Assembly (NCBI GenBank): GCA_910586505.1
Contig: CAJUGV010000003.1
Span: 124,262-188,261 of the forward strand
DNA length: 64,000 nucleotides
Source of the DNA: an uncultured Paraprevotella sp.
Lineage (GTDB): Bacteria > Bacteroidota > Bacteroidia > Bacteroidales > Bacteroidaceae
Reading direction: 5' to 3'
Shown here: piece after piece, positions 10,067 to 17,210 of the stretch
Layout: each line of letters starts with the position of its first letter
Position numbering within the stretch: position 1 is the first letter of the stretch
Made by a program: the position numbers and the translations under genes
The notes under the pieces: generated by a model
Told to the model about the DNA's origin: nothing
What the model saw: only the letters and a program-made list of their open reading frames with translations
Databases searched by the model: none

Positions 10067-10102
10067 ACAAAGAGCATTCTCCACAAGGAGAACCCTCTTT
10101 GT
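10067..10102 (-). terminator. intercistronic hairpin, probable attenuator or RNA-processing element
   Basis: In the 51-nt gap before the LRR gene (84 nt to its chosen start) there is a two-part perfect stem: outer arms ACAAAGAG (10067-10074) and CTCTTTGT (10095-10102), inner arms TTCTCC (10077-10082) and GGAGAA (10087-10092), with an ACAA loop and 2-nt internal bulges. Read on the minus strand it is followed by a T-rich stretch. This would give partial termination, or protect the 3' end of the first cistron's mRNA, so the secreted protein upstream could be made in excess of the transporter. Confidence 0.65.
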
Positions 10103-10121
10103 CTGATTATTTAAATCTTCC

Positions 10122-11738
10122 TTATAAAAGAACCTTTGTCACAGAAGAACCACACTTCACGATATACAAGCCTTTGGACAGACCGCTTACCTGTGAAGCT
10201 ACTCCGTCAAACACCTTGCCACCGCCGGCGTTGAAAATCTGCAAGGCAGCTTCGCCTCCCTTAACATAAACCACGCCGTTCTGAACGTATACGGAAGCCT
10301 CTTCCTTTACAGATACGGCAGACACGTTGTCACCACCCATTTTCTTTCCGGTGATATTGCTATAGAATGCAGCCATAGTAGCATCTCCCACACCAGTATG
10401 CTGGATCGAGAAATCACTCATCGTAACCGTACCGTCTTCTTCATTCAGGGTCAAGGTCAGATTCTCCTTTTGCTCACCGTTGCCGTCATATACGTAATCG
10501 GCACAAATAGTATTCCAGTCATCATCCATAGTAAATTGGAAATATCTGGCTTTGGAAGAAATATCCATTGTCAATACATTACCGTTCACTTCACAAGGAA
10601 TACCGCCGTAATTCAAGGCTACGAGGTCTTGTCCCATCAATTTGACGGCATACCAACCGTTATATGCTTCGTTGTATTGGATTTCCAATTCAAAATCAGC
10701 CTTAAAGGGGAAGCACTCCTCTCTCAAAGAGAAGAAGGTTTCAGCCGTCAAAGCGTAGGTTCCGTTGAAATCTGCAGCCTTAATTTTCTTTACCGCCGTT
10801 CCATTATAGAAATACTGCACGGTCTTGAAGTTTCCTTTATCGGATTCCTGAGTACCTTCCGGATCAAGTACACCAAACTTCATTCCCGCACCTCCCAATG
10901 TAAGAGACGTTCCGGCTTTCTTAAATTCAATCTGACCTTTCCAAACCGCTGCAGCTTCTACCCACGCAGTATACAGGAATACGTCTTCATTCAGATAAGT
11001 ATGATCGAACGGAATCTTAAGATCGACACCATCGAACGAGCAGCCGGTGAATTCCATCTTGCCGATTTCATCAGCATACACCATCGTAACGGAATAAGAT
11101 GTAAAATCCTCGTTTTCGGCCGTCAGGAACATATCGAACTCTGCCGGTATGCTTGCTGTTTCCGGAGCCTCCGACGCCTTAAAATGATATTCGCCTGCTA
11201 TGTCTTCTATTACAACTTCTTCTTTTTCTTCAAGAGTAAGTTTACAATTGGTAAATTTGGCTACAAGTTCAGCTCCCTGGCTACCATGATCAACTACCAC
11301 AGCCGTAAAGTCAGGCACTGTAATCGTCGTTCCAGAAGGATCTACGGTCAATGTAAAATTGCTAAAAAAGCCATAAGGATACTCACCTTCGGCATTGGCT
11401 ATCGCCAACATAGCATCCCATCCACCCATATTTCCGTTCGGATTGGTAACAACAATCTTGCTATCTCCAAAACTTGCACTCATGGGGTTGGTACCGGCAA
11501 TACCTTCAACGATAAGATCAAACCAACCGGAATCATCCGCTTTTAAAACAACTTCGCACTCTTGTTTGACCTGTTCGGCATACTTCTGACCGAATTCCGT
11601 CATGTTCATTGTGGACGTAAACTTCCATTTACCAAATAAGTCCGATGCCTTTTCAACGCCTGCCCATGACGTCACAGTCGACACACTCATCAACAGCATG
11701 CATACAAAAACATGCAAACAAAAAGTAAACTTTCTCAT
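10122..11738 (-). CDS. secreted protein with three lipocalin-like modules and a sorting-like C-terminus
   Basis: First gene of the operon, 538 residues. A signal peptide ends near SWAG (about residue 27). I see three internal modules of about 130-150 residues with matching openings (DLFGKWKFTS near 33, DIAGEYHFKA near 182, DFNGTYALTA near 330). Each is followed by alternating strands that include a GWYAV/GWFDL-like tryptophan turn and a closing FTNCKLTL/FSIQH-type strand, suggesting tandem small beta-barrels. The last about 60 residues (YVQNGVVYVKGGEAALQIFN..., GLYIVKCGSSVTKVLL) resemble a T9SS type A sorting domain and the end of the LRR protein downstream. I do not recognise a named family or a catalytic site. 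A secreted ligand-binding protein is a reasonable inference. Confidence 0.78.
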   Translation of the reverse strand: MRKFTFCLHVFVCMLLMSVSTVTSWAGVEKASDLFGKWKFTSTMNMTEFGQKYAEQVKQECEVVLKADDSGWFDLIVEGIAGTNPMSASFGDSKIVVTNPNGNMGGWDAMLAIANAEGEYPYGFFSNFTLTVDPSGTTITVPDFTAVVVDHGSQGAELVAKFTNCKLTLEEKEEVVIEDIAGEYHFKASEAPETASIPAEFDMFLTAENEDFTSYSVTMVYADEIGKMEFTGCSFDGVDLKIPFDHTYLNEDVFLYTAWVEAAAVWKGQIEFKKAGTSLTLGGAGMKFGVLDPEGTQESDKGNFKTVQYFYNGTAVKKIKAADFNGTYALTAETFFSLREECFPFKADFELEIQYNEAYNGWYAVKLMGQDLVALNYGGIPCEVNGNVLTMDISSKARYFQFTMDDDWNTICADYVYDGNGEQKENLTLTLNEEDGTVTMSDFSIQHTGVGDATMAAFYSNITGKKMGGDNVSAVSVKEEASVYVQNGVVYVKGGEAALQIFNAGGGKVFDGVASQVSGLSKGLYIVKCGSSVTKVLL

Positions 11739-11810
11739 ACTCTTCTTTAATTAGACATTAATAATAGACAGCTCAATCTTTGCGACCAAAACCACCATTC
11801 GACATGCAAC

Positions 11811-12002
11811 ATCTCTTTATAAGAGAACTATCACACTTCGCAAAAGTATTTAAAAAGTTGTATTGCACAAAATTATATTTAAAAAAAATTCAGCATTAAT
11901 ATAAAAAAGTTCAAAAGACACATATATTTTGTTTCATTTTGAATATTTATCTCATTAATTCCAAAGAAAATAAGCAAATCGATTGCTCTCTTATAAAGAG
12001 AT
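11811..12002. repeat. candidate invertible promoter segment (inverton)
   Basis: The left arm 11811-11826 (ATCTCTTTATAAGAGA) is repeated exactly in inverted orientation at 11987-12002, giving a perfect 16-bp inverted repeat around a 160-bp AT-rich, non-coding segment. The segment holds a full Bacteroides-type promoter pointing out through the left arm toward the SusCD operon. This is the layout of phase-variable promoters flipped by serine or tyrosine recombinases in Bacteroides. In the orientation given, the operon would be ON. No recombinase gene is present in the window. Each arm is also nearly self-palindromic, which is typical of recombinase core sites but also of protein-binding sites. 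Confidence 0.78.
11841..11871 (-). promoter_or_regulatory. promoter of the SusCD operon
   Basis: On the minus strand TTTG (11871-11868) is followed after exactly 19 nt by TACTTTTG (11848-11841), a full match to the Bacteroides -33/-7 consensus TTTG-N19-21-TAnnTTTG. Transcription should begin near 11834, giving a leader of about 95 nt before the ATG at 11738; the leader would include the left inverted-repeat arm. Inversion of the surrounding segment would point the promoter to the right, giving antisense RNA into meaB. Confidence 0.8.
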
Positions 12003-12122
12003 AAACCGGTTAACACCCCGCCTACCGCCACAACGGGAAGCACACAAATTAATGCGCCGCAACCAAGAAATACATCTTGAAAGTGGCGCACTACAACATC
12101 TTATCGTTTCTATAAATATATA

Positions 12123-12137
12123 TACCTCACGGAGGTA
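12123..12137 (-). terminator. weak hairpin downstream of meaB
   Basis: TACCTC (12123-12128) and GAGGTA (12132-12137) form a 6-bp stem with a 3-nt loop. On the minus strand it lies about 28 nt after the meaB stop and is followed by an A/T-rich stretch rather than a clean T-run. It may help end meaB transcription. It is short, so confidence is low. Confidence 0.35.
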
Positions 12138-12164
12138 TGGAACAGAATCCGTATCTCTACGGGT

Positions 12165-13280
12165 TCAACTTTGCATTTTTACATCCAAGAAAAAAGCAAA
12201 ATAATCATCCAGCAACTGTTTGGCAGCCACAAATGAGGTTTGCTTTCCGGAAAGTACCATTCGTTCGGCATCAGCCAAACGAGATACAATCTTTTCATTA
12301 CGGAAAAAACCGTTGCGGAGCTGTTCGTTAATAGTCTCATACATCCAGAACTTGGCCTGCTCGTTGCGTCGGTGCTCAAAATATCCGTTATCCTTCACAA
12401 AACGGATGTAATCGAACACCATGTCCCAGATTTCCTTTATTCCCAAGTTATAGAAGCCGGAATAAGTGAGCACCTGCGGTGTCCAACCGCTCTCGGGAGC
12501 CGGAAACAAATGAAGGGCATTGCGGAACTGCGTAGCCGCGAGGTTGCATTTATCCACATTATTACCGTCGCATTTGTTAATCACGATACCATCGGCCATC
12601 TCCATGATACCACGCTTAATCCCCTGCAATTCATCTCCCGTTCCCGCCAGTTGGATAAGCAGGAAGAAATCCACCATGGAATGGCAGGCCGTCTCGCTCT
12701 GCCCCACCCCCACCGTCTCCACAAATATTTTGTCGAATCCGGCAGCCTCGCACAGAATGATCGTCTCACGTGTCTTACGCGCCACACCTCCCAAAGATCC
12801 GGCCGAAGGGCTGGGACGAATAAATGAATCGGGATGCACGGCCAGCTTTTCCATTCGGGTCTTGTCGCCCAAAATACTTCCCTTGCTGCGTTCACTGCTG
12901 GGATCAATAGCCAGCACGGCCAATTTCCCGCCATACTGTTCCAATACGTGAATACCGAAAGCATCTATGCTCGTACTCTTCCCGGCACCGGGCACACCGC
13001 TGATACCCACACGGACGGAGCGACCGGCATAAGGAAGACATTTTTCTATCACCTCCTGCGCCACTATCTGATGAACGGGATTAGTGCTTTCCACCAACGT
13101 CACGGCCTGACCAAGTACAGTCACATCCCCCTTCAGGATTCCTTCCACATAATCCGATGCCGACATCTGCCGATGCCGGAAACGACCGCGCTTCAGATAC
13201 GGATTTACAATCGAGGGCTGTTCAACCCCCTTATTCACCGTCAGCCCTTTATATTCTTCATTATTCTCCGGATGTTCCAT
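12165..13280 (-). CDS. meaB: methylmalonyl-CoA mutase-associated GTPase MeaB
   Basis: 371 residues, normal for the MeaB/ArgK group of G3E P-loop GTPases. The N-terminal helical extension contains GDVTVLGQAVTLVEST. Walker A is GVPGAGKST (about residues 99-107). Next come the IDPSSERSKGSILGDKTRM and FIRPSPSAGSLGGVARKT segments diagnostic of MeaB, a Walker B-type ETVGVGQSE, and the NKCDG base-specificity motif. C-terminal helices probably mediate dimerisation. MeaB loads and protects the B12-dependent methylmalonyl-CoA mutase used in propionate/succinate metabolism; the mutase genes are not in this window. It starts 12 nt after the DUF1573 gene and is probably co-transcribed with it. Confidence 0.95.
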   Translation of the reverse strand: MEHPENNEEYKGLTVNKGVEQPSIVNPYLKRGRFRHRQMSASDYVEGILKGDVTVLGQAVTLVESTNPVHQIVAQEVIEKCLPYAGRSVRVGISGVPGAGKSTSIDAFGIHVLEQYGGKLAVLAIDPSSERSKGSILGDKTRMEKLAVHPDSFIRPSPSAGSLGGVARKTRETIILCEAAGFDKIFVETVGVGQSETACHSMVDFFLLIQLAGTGDELQGIKRGIMEMADGIVINKCDGNNVDKCNLAATQFRNALHLFPAPESGWTPQVLTYSGFYNLGIKEIWDMVFDYIRFVKDNGYFEHRRNEQAKFWMYETINEQLRNGFFRNEKIVSRLADAERMVLSGKQTSFVAAKQLLDDYFAFFLDVKMQS

Positions 13281-13292
13281 CTTTTCGGTACA

Positions 13293-14366
13293 TTATTGCT
13301 TCACATTTACGGTAATGATTTCTTTAGAGCGGGCCGGATCATTGGTAATCAATAACACACGAGGCGCACTCTTCACTTGGTTCAGATACTGGGCGTGCAC
13401 TGTCACCTTCAATTTGGCGGTCCTGCCCGGTTCTATATTACGGTCACTCAACGTCACCGTCAGCGCCTTATTGAACACCTGCAGGGCTCGCACCTCAAGA
13501 GTTCTTTTTCCGGTATTGGTAATCTGTACTGTCACCGTCTTCTTATGTTTCTTGCCCATCTCGCCTACTTCCAGCGTATCGGAGGAAAGTTTCATTTGCG
13601 GCGCCTGCCCGCGTTCTGTCGCCGACAAGGAAGAGAAATCGGGAAGAAGAACGGAAGATACGGTGATTTCATTCTCGTCCGAAACTTTGTCTCCAACCTG
13701 ACGGGCCAGATAAACAGAAGTCTGGACCAGTCCCATACCAGGCATTTTCTCACTGTCGAGCGTCAGCAGGATACGGCCTATACGGCCTCCGCTTAACGTC
13801 TCGGGAAAATATTGAGCAGAAAGATAAGGCGGCAAATGCATCAGGTAAGGCTTGTAGCTTTTACGCCCCATATTGACAATCTGCAATTCCGCCACAGGTT
13901 TGTCCCCGCGATTCACGTTATCAAATTCCACATTATTAATATTAAGACGCACCGCCCCCAGGTCCACCGGGAAAGAACCGGAAAAATCAGACAACTTCGA
14001 CACCACACGTCCCTGCATGTGCAAATAGAAAGGTTCTTCGGAAGCATTGGTATAGACTTCAAGATCTTTCTGAAACACACCCAGCAACTTGGCGTCATAG
14101 ACAGCCTTTATCACCCCCTCGCCTCCGGGAGCTATCGGCTCCTGCGTCCACTCCACAGAGGTACAACCGCAGGAGGGAATGACTTCGGTAACTCTCAACG
14201 GTTCGGTTCCGGTGTTGCGCAGCGTGAAATTAACCGTAGAGGGCAATTGAAACATAATCTCACCCATATTGGCCACATCACGATCCACAGTAAACTGCGG
14301 CTGTGCACACACGGTACAAGTCAGTATCACACTTACAACCGACAGGAAGCTTTTTCTAACAGACAT
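13293..14366 (-). CDS. DUF1573 domain protein
   Basis: I start this gene at the ATG at 14366 (MSVRKSF), which gives a clean signal peptide ending at CAQ. The longer frame to 14591 would add a non-signal-like extension. The protein has 357 residues. A first DUF1573 domain (about 25-130) contains the hallmark IPSCGCT and is followed by two further Ig-like ASPM/SPD-2/Hydin-type beta-domains ending with NDPARSKEIITVNVKQ. DUF1573 proteins are exported Bacteroidota proteins of unknown molecular role. It is followed after 12 nt by meaB on the same strand. Confidence 0.88.
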   Translation of the reverse strand: MSVRKSFLSVVSVILTCTVCAQPQFTVDRDVANMGEIMFQLPSTVNFTLRNTGTEPLRVTEVIPSCGCTSVEWTQEPIAPGGEGVIKAVYDAKLLGVFQKDLEVYTNASEEPFYLHMQGRVVSKLSDFSGSFPVDLGAVRLNINNVEFDNVNRGDKPVAELQIVNMGRKSYKPYLMHLPPYLSAQYFPETLSGGRIGRILLTLDSEKMPGMGLVQTSVYLARQVGDKVSDENEITVSSVLLPDFSSLSATERGQAPQMKLSSDTLEVGEMGKKHKKTVTVQITNTGKRTLEVRALQVFNKALTVTLSDRNIEPGRTAKLKVTVHAQYLNQVKSAPRVLLITNDPARSKEIITVNVKQ

Positions 14367-14387
14367 ATTCGCTTTTTCATTTTCAAG

Positions 14388-14395
14388 CAAAGATA
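14388..14395 (-). promoter_or_regulatory. -7 box for the DUF1573-meaB unit
   Basis: On the minus strand this reads TATCTTTG, a perfect TAnnTTTG box 22 nt before the chosen ATG at 14366. It supports that start over the longer upstream frame. I see no clear TTTG element at the -33 distance. Confidence 0.5.
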
Positions 14396-14603
14396 GAAAT
14401 TTAAACTGAGACTGTAAGCGGAACAGAACTAAAAAAGCTGAAATGGCAAAACGAACTCTATCAAGACACGCTTTCCACAATACTACATACAGTCCCGTTC
14501 CTCTTGTAGCAAAAAAAATAAAAGACCGGAGCAGACCATTCTCGGCATATAATTGTTTCTCAAACAGAAAAACGATGCGTTTTAACAACATTTAATGAAA
14601 AAA

Positions 14604-14639
14604 TTTTACCCCCCCCCCCCCGAATTTTCCGTATCTTTG
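14604..14639 (+). promoter_or_regulatory. fimbrial operon promoter with a poly-C tract in its spacer
   Basis: TATCTTTG (14632-14639) is an exact -7 box about 110 nt before the first fimbrial gene. Upstream lies an uninterrupted run of 13 C (14609-14621) occupying the place where the -33 element is expected. The nearest T-rich candidate, TTTT at 14604-14607, is 24 nt away, about 4-5 nt farther than the 19-20 nt seen at other promoters in this window. A change in C number would move this element in or out of register. No other homopolymer this long was noticed in the window. Confidence 0.6.
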
Positions 14640-14747
14640 TGGTCGATGATTTTCCTATATTGGACAATAATTGATGTTGTACCTTCGGCATCCGACCCCG
14701 AGAAACCGCACAAAAAAGTTCCTCTATAGCATATAAATGACAACGTA

Positions 14748-16130
14748 ATGAAACTAAAAGCAGCTGTAATCCTACTAAAGGAAAATCTGATTTCCACGTC
14801 GGACGAATGGTATCACACGTTCCGTGCGGCCCCTCTGATCACGGCACTGTTCCTGTTCTTCATAGGAAGCGGTACCGTAGCGGCACAAGATGCGACGGCC
14901 TCCGTAGACTCCGGCAAGATTCAGGTATTCTTCCGGAAAGGCTATTCCACATTCGATCCCTCCTATAAGAATAACGGCACACGTATCCGGAACTTTATCG
15001 AACAAATAGAGCAATGGCGAAACAGAAACAGCCTGCACACGGATTTTCTGAAGATCCACGGTGCCGCATCACCGGAAGGCGACCGCAAATGCAACGAAAG
15101 ACTTTCCCGGAAACGTGCGTTGCACCTCCGCAACTACATAACGGCTCATTCATCGTTACCCGATTCCGTATTCACGATCACAGGTATCGGTGTAAACTGG
15201 AAAGGGTTACGCTCTATGGCGGAAGCATCCAGGATGCCGTATAAAAAAGAAATACTCGCCATCCTTAACGATACTCTCCCCGACGGGACATTCCCCACCA
15301 ACACCAACCTGCGCCTTCAGGCCGTAGCAGGCGGAAAGGCATGGCAGTACATGTACCGGCACTTCTTTCCCGCCTTGCGTTCCACTTCTTTCTACATGGA
15401 ATATGTGACGCACCTCCCTACGCCTGTCGTAGCGGCCGATCAGGCTGATACGACAGGAACGGAAACCGATACTCTATCAACCGAGGTCCCCGGCACAGAC
15501 GAAAGTATACAGCCTGACGACACCACAGCACGCGATGACGGACACGTTTTTTTGCACGGCACTCCGACAGACAATCAAACCAACATGCAGGACGCACTGT
15601 CCTCACCGAAACGCTTTGCCCTGAAGACCAATCTCCTCTACGATGCCTTGCTCATGCCCAACATCGAACTCGAATGGCTCATCAATCCCCGATGGAGCAT
15701 CAGCCTGGACGCCGACATGGCATGGTGGAAAAACGACCCTAAGCACAAATACTACCAGATGCTCATCTTAAGCCCCGAATGCAGATATTGGTTCAAGACG
15801 TTCAAGCCCTGGCACGGGCATTACGCGGGCCTGATGGCCGGCGGATGTCTCTATGACCTTGAGAACAGAAAGACAGGCTATCAGGGCGAAGGCGGTTTTG
15901 TCGGCATAACCTACGGCTTCATGTGGCCTATTGCCCGCAATTTCTCTTTCGATACCGAAATAGGCGTAGGCTATCTGTATTCCCGGTTCGAAGAATATAA
16001 GCCGCAGGACGGACATTACATCTACCAGCGCACCCGAGACCTGCACTATGCAGGACCACTCAAACTCAAGTTCTCTTTCGTATGGAGATTCGGCAACATA
16101 TCTCCGAAGCAGAAAGGAGGTATAAAATGA
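14748..16130 (+). CDS. DUF3575 fimbrial-locus outer-membrane protein
   Basis: 460 residues. A signal segment (about 25-48) ends near VAAQD. An N-terminal domain (about 55-200) has an OmpA-like pattern (RIRNFIEQIEQW, KIHGAASPEGDRKCNERLSRKR). A low-complexity Asp/Thr linker (about 225-280) follows. The C-terminal DUF3575 beta-barrel (about 285-460) opens with FALKTNLLYDALLMPNIELEW and ends with LKLKFSFVWRFG. DUF3575 genes commonly start type V fimbrial clusters in Bacteroides and probably encode an outer-membrane component or assembly/anchoring aid. A 3-codon frame ends in TAATG at the start codon. Its 3' end overlaps the next gene by ATGA. Confidence 0.88.
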   Translation: MKLKAAVILLKENLISTSDEWYHTFRAAPLITALFLFFIGSGTVAAQDATASVDSGKIQVFFRKGYSTFDPSYKNNGTRIRNFIEQIEQWRNRNSLHTDFLKIHGAASPEGDRKCNERLSRKRALHLRNYITAHSSLPDSVFTITGIGVNWKGLRSMAEASRMPYKKEILAILNDTLPDGTFPTNTNLRLQAVAGGKAWQYMYRHFFPALRSTSFYMEYVTHLPTPVVAADQADTTGTETDTLSTEVPGTDESIQPDDTTARDDGHVFLHGTPTDNQTNMQDALSSPKRFALKTNLLYDALLMPNIELEWLINPRWSISLDADMAWWKNDPKHKYYQMLILSPECRYWFKTFKPWHGHYAGLMAGGCLYDLENRKTGYQGEGGFVGITYGFMWPIARNFSFDTEIGVGYLYSRFEEYKPQDGHYIYQRTRDLHYAGPLKLKFSFVWRFGNISPKQKGGIK

Positions 16131-17161
16131 TGAACGGATCATATACATACAAGACATTGGCCCAAAACCTGACATTGGCCGCCATGCTGTTCCTCCTTGG
16201 CGGATGCCGTAAAGATCTTTGCTACAACCATTATCGTGCCGCCACATTACGCACGGTCTGGGAACAGGTCTGGGAACGCAACTACGGAAAGGAATGGAGC
16301 GCGAACTGGGACAACCGGTACTTCGGGCATCTGTACCATGAATTTATTCCCGCTGTTCCGGAAGGAATCACCGTACTGCTCTACAACGGAAACGACGAAA
16401 ACAACAAGACATTCCTCCCGCCCACAGGAGGCGAAGTGATACTGGAAGAAGGGAACCATTCCCTGCTGCTGTACAACAACGACACACAGTACATCGTATT
16501 CAACGATATGGCCAAAGCACCGTCGGCACGCGCCACCACAACCACACGGACGCGCACCTCGCTCAAGACCCTGCATCCCGACGAACGCACCATCAATCCG
16601 CCGGATGTTCTTTACGGCGCCTTCATTCACAATATGGCGGACATCGACCTTCACGAGAATTGCAAACTTGATGTGAAAATGCAACCTTTGGTCTACACCT
16701 ACCTGATACGCTTCGAGATAGTGAGCGGACTGGAGCATGTGGCCTTGGCCAGAGGCGCATTGGCAGGCATGGCAGAGTCTGTCATGTTGCGCGACGGCTC
16801 CACACCCGATGAAACCGCCACTCTGCTTTTCGACTGCGATCTGACATCGTGGGGCGCGGAATCCCATGTCCGTTCGTTCGGAGTTGCCGGTTTCCCCGAC
16901 CGTTATTACGGCAAAGCCATCGGCAAGACCACACCTCAACAATATACCCTCAACCTTGAGATCCGCCTGCGCAACGGACGCATCAAGACCTTCTTGTTCG
17001 ATGTCACAGACCAACTGTCCGATCAGCCCCGCGGAGGAGTGATCCATGTCGGTAACATAGAAATCAACGAGAACGACGCCTCCATTGACTCGGGTTTCGA
17101 CGTAAACATAGACGACTGGGGCGAATATGAGGACATTGATTTGCCTATACGACATAATTAA
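16127..17161 (+). CDS. DUF5119 lipoprotein, probable fimbrial anchor (Mfa2/FimB-like)
   Basis: The start at 16127 is supported by an unusually good Shine-Dalgarno sequence, AAAGGAGG (16113-16120), and by an ATGA overlap with the previous stop. A second ATG follows at 16130. The protein has about 344 residues with a lipobox LLGGC (near Cys25) and then RKDLCYNHY, a typical DUF5119 opening. The rest resembles the two-domain beta-sandwich of Mfa2/FimB anchor subunits (LYNNDTQYIVFND, LVYTYLIRFEIVSGLEHVALARGALAGMAESV). Anchors of this kind cap the pilus at the outer membrane and limit its length. Position after DUF3575 and before fimbrillins fits. Confidence 0.85.
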   Translation: MMNGSYTYKTLAQNLTLAAMLFLLGGCRKDLCYNHYRAATLRTVWEQVWERNYGKEWSANWDNRYFGHLYHEFIPAVPEGITVLLYNGNDENNKTFLPPTGGEVILEEGNHSLLLYNNDTQYIVFNDMAKAPSARATTTTRTRTSLKTLHPDERTINPPDVLYGAFIHNMADIDLHENCKLDVKMQPLVYTYLIRFEIVSGLEHVALARGALAGMAESVMLRDGSTPDETATLLFDCDLTSWGAESHVRSFGVAGFPDRYYGKAIGKTTPQQYTLNLEIRLRNGRIKTFLFDVTDQLSDQPRGGVIHVGNIEINENDASIDSGFDVNIDDWGEYEDIDLPIRHN

Positions 17162-17210
17162 TATAAGAAAGATTATAATTCATCATAGTATTCATCTAAA
17201 ACATTTCAAC

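Noticed and set aside
11879..12091. A 70-codon minus-strand open frame across the inverted-repeat segment
   Set aside because: Low-complexity hydrophobic sequence covering the promoter and right repeat arm; nothing supports translation.
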